Origin: Paraspadella gotoi
Lineage: Eukaryota; Chaetognatha
Direction: 5' to 3'
DNA length: 64,000 bases
Assembly (NCBI GenBank): GCA_051294375.1
Contig: CM119265.1
Span: 28,022,665-28,086,664, forward strand
Part shown: piece after piece, positions 11,548 to 20,812 of the stretch
Numbering within the stretch: position 1 is the first letter of the stretch
Layout of the letters: the number at the start of each line of letters is the position of its first letter
Translations under genes and position numbers: made by a program
The notes under the pieces: model-generated
What the model was told of the DNA's origin: nothing
What the model saw: the letters and a program-made list of their open reading frames with translations, nothing else
Database searches by the model: none

Positions 11548-11662
11548 AGAACGGTAATTCAAATGTGTTGCGCCAGATCACTGCCTTATCACGAGTATTT
11601 TTAGTGACATGACATGATGCAACATGACGAGAACTGACATGACATGCGCTAGCAGACACTTA
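11548..11662 (-). repeat. TGTCATG repeat patch, inverted partner
   Basis: The reverse complement reads catgtcatgtcag, then ataaggcagtgatctggcgc, then aacacatttgaattaccgtt, matching 8160-8305. Confidence 0.65.
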
Positions 11663-12154
11663 GATTTGAGGTTTTTTTCCTGTCTAAATAAATGAGCAAT
11701 GATCAGATATAAGCAAATTACAATGCATTTTTAACGTAAGTGGGACAGACCGACGGACAGACATAACAACCCCACTGACGGACCGACCGACCGACCAGAC
11801 CGACCGAAAAGTGACTTATAGAGTTGCTCAGCGAGTACTCAGGGCGCAACTAAAAAGATATTATCTGCGAACTGCAACGGGCATTAACCGTCAAGGATTG
11901 ACATCGAGAAAAAGAGAATAAATTAAAATCTCTCTCCATTTTATTTTTCTTTTCCCCTTTTCTCTCCGTCCGTCGATGCTCTTTATTTTTACGAGGGAAA
12001 TAACGTAAATAAACCGTTCGTTGTTCTCCGTTTCTCCGTCAGGCGCCGCTAGTGAGGAGATTTCTCTCTTTTTTACATTTTTTTTTTTGTGTGTAAATCT
12101 GACGAGCATTGCCGAGCTTCGATAGAGTTTAGTATGCAAATCAAGAGAGAGAGG

Positions 12155-12196
<42 letters not shown>

Positions 12197-12382
12197 AGAA
12201 AGAGAGAGAGCGATTCGGTGCGACCGATAATTGTGACACTCGCTTCAATTTTCGTCCAATTGTTCACGTGATGTGAAATCAAGACGAGCGTTCGATTTCA
12301 GTTTCAAATTCGTTTTGTGAAAAATTAAGGAAAAATCAGTTGACGAAATTTATTCGTCGGAATAATATTCTCTCTTCTCTTT
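11663..12382. other. no recognised gene
   Basis: Mixed sequence with a GACCGACCGACC patch near 11,755-11,805 and a (GA)n array at about 12,144-12,212. Confidence 0.55.
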
Positions 12383-12459
12383 TTGTCTACTCTATTCTTC
12401 AATCTTTCTTCTCTATTTTCTGCGATTCTCTCTCTCCTGTCTATTCTCCGTTTTCTTTC
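12383..12459. other. left flank of the Pao insertion
   Basis: This 77 bp pyrimidine-rich flank matches 43,115-43,189 almost base for base. It therefore belongs to the block duplicated at 43,115-62,225 and marks the pre-insertion target. Confidence 0.75.
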
Positions 12460-13055
12460 TGTAGAAGAGATTGGCGTGGTTTATTCTCTTCATTTACATC
12501 ATTTTCTTCATTTACGTTTTCTGCATTTACTTGGGAGATTTTTCTCCACTTTCTTTCTCCTTTAGATATATAGGCCTCAGTAGATACTCATAGACTTTCT
12601 ACCCGTCCACAAACGGCTTTTCACGAGAGAGACAGAGCCGTTACGTTACGTCAAGCACCTTTTGTCACCGTTTCAGAACAGTCATTTGATGGGTCCAGGA
12701 CCCACAGGGAGACCACATAGACTCGATGTCGAGATAGACTTGTGGACACACTTGTGGAGGCCGAGGCTCAGACTTTGACCCACTGCTACGGACTTATGGT
12801 CTCACCATCTAGAGACCACAGAGGGTCTTGGTGACCTTGTCGACCACGGCCCACGTCGCCCCATAGGCGTCGACGGGCTCTTCTTCCCAAGACGGCGGCC
12901 GGCCGTAGGAGACGTCCGCGAGCAGATGTCGGCAGGGCCGCGCCCACTTCCGGCGAAGACGACGAGGGACGCGTACGTCAGTCTCTTTACGTTGGAGCAA
13001 GACGGGGAGGAGGACGGAGAGACGACCCCCACGTAGGGCTAAGACAGCCTTTACA
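12460..13055 (+). repeat. 5' LTR of the Pao element
   Basis: 596 bp, TG...CA ends, matching 23,813-24,406 and the gapped copy at 43,190-43,912. Identity to the 3' copy stops exactly after ...cctttaca, which fixes the boundary. The inner half is GC-rich, and minus-strand frames in it are shadows. No TGG-type primer-binding site starts immediately after the LTR; the first TGG is at about 13,084. Confidence 0.9.
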
Positions 13056-13097
13056 GTGAAAAGCCTAAACTGTCTCTCCGTGTTGGGTCTCTACTCA

Positions 13098-13110
13098 AGT
13101 ACGGTGAGTA
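13098..13110 (+). promoter_or_regulatory. leader splice donor
   Basis: ACG|GTGAGTA lies in the untranslated leader between the 5' LTR and gag, with the intron starting at 13,104. It is a strong consensus donor and would join the 20,773 acceptor, skipping gag-pol to make a subgenomic message for the third ORF. Pairing is inferred. Confidence 0.6.
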
Positions 13111-13221
13111 TGACAGTATCACAGTACCTTATTTGAAGACATGAATTTATAGACATCAGTAGCTTGTAGACTAACACTGTGTATATTAAAACCTTATTTA
13201 TCTTGTTTGCATATACGCGCG

Positions 13222-16200
13222 ATGGCATCCTCTCAGCCCGATGGCCCCCCGCAGGATGGGGTGGGTGGAACTAGTCCCGAGGAATTCGCCGACCAACTTG
13301 AATGCCTGCGACATACATTCCAAGGCCTGTTCAACAGGGCCCTCGAAACCGGGACTCAGGCAGATCGTACCTCCGCAAATAGCATGCGGGAGGCCCTGGG
13401 GGCTAAGAAAGAGGCAGCGATGCATCTCGCGGGCGAGTATAGACTTCGAAATAATCATCCGTTGTCATTAGCTATAGTCAGAGTAAGAGACTTCATGGAA
13501 GATAATCCTCAATTCCCTCTAACTTTCACGGGACTGGGAAACATGACAACCACAAATAACCCTGGATCCCGACCCGGATCCCGGGCCACTTCCCCATTTC
13601 TTCCTCTCCCCAACCCCACAAGTGGAACAGTGGGAAGAGGTGGGGGCCGTGGAAGCAGTGGGCGGGCAACGCCAACAGTGGGGGGGGCAGCGGCAAATCA
13701 AGAGGAAGAAGCTCCCATAGCTTCTCGTCTCAGGTCATCTGTGTCAGCCCCTCCGTTTCAGACTGCTTTCATGACCCCCCTCTTGAGCGAAGCAAATGGG
13801 CAATTGGAGAGAAATAGACCTACGGGCGAACAATTCACTGCTTTCAGGCCGATACGCCCTGATAATCTGTCTCAAAGAATTAACACGGCAACAACTACGG
13901 GATTGTGTGCAACCGTAGCCACTGCAACAGCGACATCAACAGTAGTCACCACAACGATTATTGATACAATACCGACAGCTTCGATAACATCAGCCTATCC
14001 CCCCACAAGCTCGACAGACGAAATTCGACGAGCAGTGGAAGGGGCGATGCAGCAGGTTGTGAATGAACAGGCGGCCAGAGTCAATCAAGCTGAGGAAGAA
14101 TATGAGAGAGAATTGGCAGCTCTTCGACAACGACATCAGCAACAATTAGAGGCTGCCGAACGACAAGCGGCTCGTCAGCGCCTCAGAGTGCGACATGAGT
14201 CTGAGGAGTTGAATCGCACACTCGATGCTCGGACACTCAACGACTACAACCCGACAATCCTGCCGGCGGTTTTTTCGGGGCATGTGCCAGTATCTACGGC
14301 ACCGCCCCCGATTACAGCTGGAGTTGGCGCGGGTGTCAATGCGCCTCGGTCGGGAAATCTCCTCGCAGATTTAGCGGCAGGATTGGCCGCCCGAACTCCA
14401 AGAGTAGTCCTTCCCACCGAAAACAGCCCGCCGGCAGCAGATATTACCTCATTGAGTGGACGATTATCAGCCATGGAGATTCACGCTCAGCGTCAAGCAG
14501 CAGCCCACGAAGCTGAGAGAGAACGGTGGAGGACCGATCGAGAGAATTGGCGGGCAGAAAGGGAGAGTTATGAGAGAAACTTTGAATCAAGGGTGGTGAG
14601 GATGGTGACCATGCTAACAGGTCAAGCAAGTGCAGGAAGCGCTCTTCCAGCACCTGCCCCTCCTCCGCCACCTCTACGTCATCCCCCCCCTCCAGGTCCG
14701 CTCTTGGGAGGTTTCACGTCTCGAACAGATGTGCCAGTTCACGAGAGATGTCCTCCACTAACAAGAGACCCAATATTTCAGATCCAACAAGATCAAATTG
14801 CGCAACTGACAGATCAACTCGGTCAACTTCAAAATCGTTTAGCTAATATTAGCATGGAGAGACACGGTGAGGGAGAAGCTCTGGAGGCGCACACGCCTCC
14901 ACCGACTAATCCCCCAGAATCCAGACAATTTGAGCGTTATTTACACTCTCAGTCTACGGAATCTACTATCCGTATGCTGAAGGACTTACGTCCTGAAGAA
15001 GTGTTCATGAGTGAAGATGCAAAGAACAAAGTAGTTTTTGAGATACACATGCGGCAATGGGAATCGGTAATGTCTCAACCTGGCGTCACCGATCAGATGC
15101 GCCACCAGGAGCTGCGACACTGGTTCGGAGGCTTAGCCAGACTGAAGCTTCAAAAATACTTCCATCGTACCGATTACGCCTCAGCCGTCGCAGAAGCAAT
15201 CTCCATGCTGCAACGTGAATTTGGCCGACCGGATGCCTCTCCCCACGAGATGCTCAAAGACTGCCTATCTGGGGGAAAGGCTACGGAAGCCACAGAGATT
15301 GATGAGACAATAACACGCCTTGAAAACATCATCGGCATTGCAGAGGCCAAAGGCCGGATGCGAGACCTCAACCGTGATACCGTTATCGCCGAGATTCTTG
15401 ACACTAAATTTCCACAATGGAAAGATAAATTTGCAGAGGGAAACTCGGAATCAGTCTTCAAAAACAACAGAAAACTGACGATACATGAATTTGTCGAATT
15501 TCTTAAGATTCGCCTTGTGGCTGTAAAATCTGTCTATTTCAAGAAAAAACGATCCACTTCAACCGCTGTAGCAGCGGTGGCTTCCTCCTTGAACCCACCA
15601 CCCCCGGAAATGAACGGTGGGGGCCCACCAGAAGCCACAGGAGAGAATAGGAATAATGAGTCCTTGGACTCCTTAGAGGGAACTGATCCCACACGTTCCG
15701 AACAAAGACGAAGGAAACGATCCAGAAGAAGAAAAAGCAAAGAAAGAATACCCGAAATACCGGCTACGGCTGCTCCGAGCGAAACAGGCTGCGCCTATGT
15801 GATGGCCCAACAACCCCTGTACCAGGCCCCTCAGCCACCACAGCAGCCGATTCATCAAACAACCACAGCCGTCCCATCCCAAACACCTCAAGCGCCAACG
15901 CTGAATCCCGGAGCACCGATGTACGCATCGACACCAAATCGGCCAGCGACACTGCATTGTCACTTTTGCGGTCAGGCTCATATGATTTGGGATTGTGCAG
16001 GATATCAAGCACTTGGCGTCCAGGCGAGAGCAGACCTGATCGCAGGTAGAAGATTGTGTTTTAAGTGTTTGGGCGGATCACATTTAGCTTCAAGATGTAG
16101 AATGGGTATACAATGTACAGTCTGTAGAGGCAATCACCATATCACTCTGCATGGCATGGCACCTGTGCGCAGACTGAACCCTTTGAATCAATCAGTTCAG

Positions 16201-16455
16201 TATCAGCCAGCCCAGAGTTACCCTCAAACGCTTAGTTATGCCACTCCTGTATTCGTTAATCCCTCTCCCCCCACCCTCGCTCCCTTCCCCACAACCCAAC
16301 CCCCGTACCAGGCACCCGGGATGGTGAGTGGAGTTACAGCATTGGCCAACAATGGAGCCCCAGATGCAAGTCAAATTACTCCGAAGATGACGGCGGCTAT
16401 GCCCTCGACGGTGACGACAACGCCCACCGTCCAAGCTGGAACTGCCTCTAGTTGA
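13222..16455 (+). CDS. gag: Pao Gag polyprotein
   Basis: 1,077 residues from the ATG at 13,222 (cgcgATGg, the first ATG after the leader) to TGA at 16,453. A long N-terminal region is rich in Pro, Ser and Gly. A charged, probably coiled-coil segment lies at about residues 265-335, and a second Arg/Glu-rich helix at about 415-460. A DUF1759-like capsid region (about residues 570-745) contains LQREFGRPD. Near residue 830 is a basic KRSRRRKSK patch. Three zinc-knuckle-like motifs start at residue 913: CHFCGQAHMIWDC (CX2CX3HX4C), CFKCLGGSHLASRC (canonical CX2CX4HX4C) and CTVCRGNHH. Gag should package element RNA in virus-like particles. It is unusually long for the family, the extra length being N-terminal. 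Confidence 0.92.
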   Translation: MASSQPDGPPQDGVGGTSPEEFADQLECLRHTFQGLFNRALETGTQADRTSANSMREALGAKKEAAMHLAGEYRLRNNHPLSLAIVRVRDFMEDNPQFPLTFTGLGNMTTTNNPGSRPGSRATSPFLPLPNPTSGTVGRGGGRGSSGRATPTVGGAAANQEEEAPIASRLRSSVSAPPFQTAFMTPLLSEANGQLERNRPTGEQFTAFRPIRPDNLSQRINTATTTGLCATVATATATSTVVTTTIIDTIPTASITSAYPPTSSTDEIRRAVEGAMQQVVNEQAARVNQAEEEYERELAALRQRHQQQLEAAERQAARQRLRVRHESEELNRTLDARTLNDYNPTILPAVFSGHVPVSTAPPPITAGVGAGVNAPRSGNLLADLAAGLAARTPRVVLPTENSPPAADITSLSGRLSAMEIHAQRQAAAHEAERERWRTDRENWRAERESYERNFESRVVRMVTMLTGQASAGSALPAPAPPPPPLRHPPPPGPLLGGFTSRTDVPVHERCPPLTRDPIFQIQQDQIAQLTDQLGQLQNRLANISMERHGEGEALEAHTPPPTNPPESRQFERYLHSQSTESTIRMLKDLRPEEVFMSEDAKNKVVFEIHMRQWESVMSQPGVTDQMRHQELRHWFGGLARLKLQKYFHRTDYASAVAEAISMLQREFGRPDASPHEMLKDCLSGGKATEATEIDETITRLENIIGIAEAKGRMRDLNRDTVIAEILDTKFPQWKDKFAEGNSESVFKNNRKLTIHEFVEFLKIRLVAVKSVYFKKKRSTSTAVAAVASSLNPPPPEMNGGGPPEATGENRNNESLDSLEGTDPTRSEQRRRKRSRRRKSKERIPEIPATAAPSETGCAYVMAQQPLYQAPQPPQQPIHQTTTAVPSQTPQAPTLNPGAPMYASTPNRPATLHCHFCGQAHMIWDCAGYQALGVQARADLIAGRRLCFKCLGGSHLASRCRMGIQCTVCRGNHHITLHGMAPVRRLNPLNQSVQYQPAQSYPQTLSYATPVFVNPSPPTLAPFPTTQPPYQAPGMVSGVTALANNGAPDASQITPKMTAAMPSTVTTTPTVQAGTASS

Positions 16456-16459
16456 CTAG
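16453..16459 (+). promoter_or_regulatory. UGA-CUA-G stop readthrough site between gag and pol
   Basis: The gag stop reads AGT TGA CTA GCG. UGA followed by CUAG is a well-known leaky-termination context, seen in alphaviruses and some cellular genes. The frame is open from 16,456 into the protease with no other stop. Gag and Pol are therefore in one frame separated by a single stop, so Pol is probably made as a Gag-Pol readthrough product. Confidence 0.75.
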
Positions 16460-19400
16460 CGGTTGCGTCCATCCCAGGCGAAGCGACATTTCGTCCAGTC
16501 GTGCCTGTCGTTGTCGAGATGGGTGGACGCAAAGCCACGACCTACGCCATGATCGACAGCGGTTGCAACCGCTGCGTCATCAAAGAAAAAATTGCAGATC
16601 AACTAGGGTTAGCTAGAATTGAAATTCCTATGAGAATTAGAACATTAGATAGTGATACTATAATCTCAAAAAACGTTGCAGACTTTAATTTCGAACCCCT
16701 CGACGGTAGCTTTTCCATCTCCGTTAAGAAAGCCATTGTGGGAAACCTGCTGACATCAGAAGACGACCTTCCCCCTTGCAACGCAGATGTGGCTGGAATA
16801 CCTCATCTAGAGGGGGTTTCGTTTCCTGATCTCCATGACAAGGAGGTCGGGATGCTCATCCCAGCGGGATACGCCTACACATGGACTGATGGAGAAGTAC
16901 GTCGAGGCCCTAAAGATCAACCTATAGCTATGGAAACAATGTTTGGTTGGACATTGATAGGCCCGCGTCGCGGGAAAGGCGGAGATGATATAAATTGTGC
17001 CCGTCTTACCGTCGAGGAAGACGAAAAAAGGATTCAAGAAGATATTCGCCTCCTTTTCCATCGAGATTTCGTCCCAGCTCCAAGCAGCAAGAAACTGCCA
17101 TCCGTGGAGGACGAGTTCGCGATGGAACAGTTGAAGGCAACAATAAGGTTTGACAATGAAGTTGGGCATTATTTTGTTGGCCTTCCCTGGGTTAGAGGCA
17201 GGGAGAAGGCAGCGAACGTTCTTAATGGTAGGGACTCGGGGACTATGGCATTAAACCGCCTCAGATCTCTCATGAGAAAACTTGAACGCCGTCCGGGGGA
17301 CAAAAAGAAGGTGGTCGACGAAATGAAGAAGTTTGTGGATGAAGGACATGCGCGTAAGGTTGAAGGAGACAACCTTCCCGAAAATACACCGTATTGGACT
17401 CTCCCGCTTCTTGTTGTCGTACGACCAGATAAAGACAAAGTACGCATCTGCCATGACGCCCGTGCGAGCGCCGGAGGCAAATGTTTAAACGACGAACTGT
17501 TGACTGGTCCAGATTATATGACCAATATGCTGGGAGTACTGCTTCGTTCCCGGCGTCATCAAGTCGCTCTCTCTGCGGACATCCGCGGTTTTTTCCATCA
17601 GGTGTTCGTAGATGAGAATGACGTACATGTATTTAGGTACTGGTGGTTTGAAGATGAAGCGTGCACTAAACTAGCACTGTTTGAACTCAGAGTGCACATA
17701 TTTGGGGCAAAGAGTTCCCCAGTGGTAGCAAACTCTGAAGACACATGCCGAGACGCTTCGGGGATTCATCCCGTTGGAGGTGGTGGAAGCCATCATTCAA
17801 CAGTTTTATGTTGATGACTTTTTTGGGTCTGCCCCAGACGAACAATCTGCGCGTGACCTCAAAGAAGGTTTGACGGAAGCTCTCCGACGAGGTGGCTTCG
17901 AGCTTACAAAGTGGAAATGTACGTCACCATCTGTGCTGGAAGACGAACCCAACAAGGCTACAAACTTAAAAAAGTCATTTACTGACGGCAACGATAATGA
18001 TACGAAAGACGAAAAACCTTACGACAAAGTGTTGGGAGTATGCTTCTCGTTCGGCAGTGACGAATTTTCATATAATGTAAATCTCGAAAAGGTCCAGAGA
18101 AGATGTCTCACAAAAAGACAGATCTTGTCGCTCACAGCAAGTCTGTACGATCCCTTGGGTATAGTATCGCCCTTTGTTCTCAAAGGGCGCAATTTATTTC
18201 AGCGCGCGAATGCAGCTTCAGTGGATTGGGACTCCCCTCTGCCAGACGAGATCATTAAGGAGTTCGACCTCTGGAGGGAGCAAATTCCCCAGCTAAAGGA
18301 ATTCCATATGAAGCGATGGATTGCGACGCCGGAGACTACAGATCATAAGGCTGAGTTGCATGTTTTTTCTGATGCTAGCCATGATGGATATGGTGTTGCT
18401 TGTTATCGACGTACGGTACCGCCTGAAGGAGGCGAATCTCATGTTGCTTTTTTGTTTTCAAGGTCGCGAGTTACACCCCTCGACTCATCAAAGGCATCTC
18501 ACCACAACTCCATCCCTCGACTGGAGCTGACGGCGGCGTGCCTGGCGGCGGAGATAAGATACATGATTCAAGAAGAATGCACCAACGATCGGTTTGAAAA
18601 AGTTGTTATGTGGACAGATTCAGAGACAGTCCTTAAACAGATATTTGACAAAAAGTCCAAATTTGCTGCCTTTTTTAAGAATCGCTTGTCTCGTATCAGG
18701 GAGCTAACCGACATCGGAGACTGGCGGTACATATCGACCCATGAAAATCCTGCAGACGATTGTAGTCGCGGCCTTCGTCTTGATGATCCAAAGTGGAAGA
18801 GATTTCACTTCGGCCCAGATTTCCTACGTCGTCCAGAGGAGGAGTGGCCGGAGCAAAAATTATCACCGTCATCTCTTTCATCCGAAGTTTTCGTGACCGA
18901 TGTCGACGACATCGAACCAGAGGAAAACCCAAAAAAGAAAAATACTAAGGATGAACATTGGGCATTACGCATTGCGCGGCAATGTTCCGACTCACGCCAA
19001 AAACTCTATTTGATTGCCGGAATGAAAAAATGTATTCTACACTGGATTGAATGGAGACGCGCGTTGAAGATAGATCCCAACGCACAACCAAAAAAACTAC
19101 AGTACACTACGCTCAAAGACACAAAAGACGCAGAAAAACTTTTGTGCCAAGCATTACAATTACGATATTTTGCGGACGAATACCGTCATCTCGAACAAAA
19201 AAACGTCCGATCCCCAGATGCGCGAGCGGAGCTAACGCTGACAAAATCTAAACTGCGGACGCTCAATCCCTTCCTGGATGAAGCGGGCATCATTCGAATC
19301 GGCGGAAGAATTGGAAAGGCACATTTGCCTTACGATACACGACACCCCATAGTACTACCAAAAAAAGATAGGATTGTGGATGACTACATCCGACATATCC

Positions 19401-20491
19401 ACAAAACTGAGGGTCACTCGGGTGTCGATCACGTTATGGCGCATATTCGACGCCGCTTCCACATACCCTCAGCCCGTCAAACCATAAAATCTGTTTTACG
19501 ACGATGTATAATTTGTCAAAAGAATTTCCGTGGTCCAGCGACGCAGAAGATGGGTGATCTTCCGGCCGAGAGACTCGATCGCGGCGCCCCCTTTGAGGCA
19601 ACCGGGGTCGATGTCTTTGGCCCCTTTAGAGTAGTTCACGGAGGACGAGGAAGCGCAAAAAGATGGGTCGTCATATTCACTTGCATGAAGATACGTGCCG
19701 TGCACCTGGAAGTTTTGCATGACCTCTCTTCCTCATCATTCATCAATGCCCTCATTCGTTTTAACTCGCGACGACCTGGTTCCAAAAAATTTTTCAGCGA
19801 CAATGGATCCAACTTTCGTGGAGCTGACGTCGAGTTGAGGGCGGCGGTGGAGAAATGGAAGAGCGAGCAGACGATCCGTTCAATGATCAATTACGGTATA
19901 GAATGGATTTTCTCCCCCCCTCTCGCCCCACACTGGGGCGGGGTGTGGGAGCGATTAATAAAATCTGCAAAAAAACATTTAACGGTTCTTTTGGGTAAAG
20001 AAAAATTAAGTGTAGAAATACTTGCAACGGCGCTTGCTTCCGTTGAAGGAATCATGAACCGACGCCCATTGACAAGAAGTCCAGATGACCCAAATAGTCT
20101 TGACGCGCTGACACCGATGGATTTACTTTTCCCGGGCGTACACGCACCAGCAAGGAGAATAATTGTTCCGCCAGAGTCGCTCGATGGCGACGCACTTTGT
20201 AGTTCTTGGAAGGAAGCGAGGCGGATCAGCGACGAATTCTGGGATAGGTGGACACAAGAGTACGTGGTTACTCTTCAAGAACGTCAAAAGTGGAACACCA
20301 CCCAAGAAAATCTTAAAGAAGGACAATTAGTACTAATGGTAGACGAACTCAAAGCTAGAGACCAGTGGAGACTGGCACGCGTGGTTGACGCCGGAAATGG
20401 AACGCATGTCAGACGCGTGACAGTGCGGACAGCAAGTGACAAAATCTTCGAGCGAGACCGCAATCGCCTGGTCCCTCTAGAATGTGACTAA
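16456..20491 (+). CDS. pol: Pao Pol: protease, RT, RNase H, integrase
   Basis: Frame 1 runs from the readthrough stop to 17,814; the rest is in frame 2 (17,7xx-20,491), so a small indel near 17,732-17,740 breaks the reading frame inside RT. Domains in order: aspartic protease with active-site DSG at 16,555-16,563 (DUF1758 type); RT with motif A LSADIRGFFHQ near 17,572 and YVDD at 17,807-17,818; RNase H with FSDASHDGYG, a conserved Glu in RLELTAACLA, and WTDSE (about 18,360-18,780); integrase zinc-binding HHCC (HIHKTEGHSG...CIICQ, about 19,395-19,520); integrase core D,D,E (GVDVFGPF, FSDNGSNF, HWGGVWERL, about 19,600-19,960); and a DUF5641-type C-terminal domain to about 20,485. Catalytic residues look intact. 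The single break may be sequencing error, since indels are common here, or true inactivation. Confidence 0.93.
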
Positions 20492-20744
20492 GATTATTAT
20501 TAAGATTATTATTTATAAACATAACAAGTGACTGATGCTTACATCTGGTCACCAAGACGTTATTACGTTATTATGCTTACATAAAGACGTATAAAAATAA
20601 TCAAATTTTCTGTGTTCAGAAAACTTTTACTTTTATTTTGTCTTCCAATTTTTTTTTAGCATCATTTGTAAATTCTGTTCAAAAAAAAAAAATTTTTTTT
20701 TTACTTAGATTGATTTTCTTTCCTCTTTTTTACTTCTTTTATTT

Positions 20745-20773
20745 ATCCAAAGCCAATTTATGTCTGTTTGCAG
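20745..20773 (+). promoter_or_regulatory. splice acceptor upstream of the third ORF
   Basis: A T-rich stretch ends in tatgtctgtttgcag|AG. The first ATG downstream (20,813) opens the third ORF in good context (aacATGag). With the leader donor at 13,104 it defines a 7.67 kb intron spanning gag-pol. Confidence 0.6.
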
Positions 20774-20812
20774 AGTTATTTCCTTTACGATAAATTAAAA
20801 ATTTCCTTGAAC

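Noticed and set aside
12802-13032. Minus-strand 60-76 residue frames in the Pao LTR
   Set aside because: They lie within the GC-rich half of the LTR, are repeated at 43,223-43,891, and match nothing.
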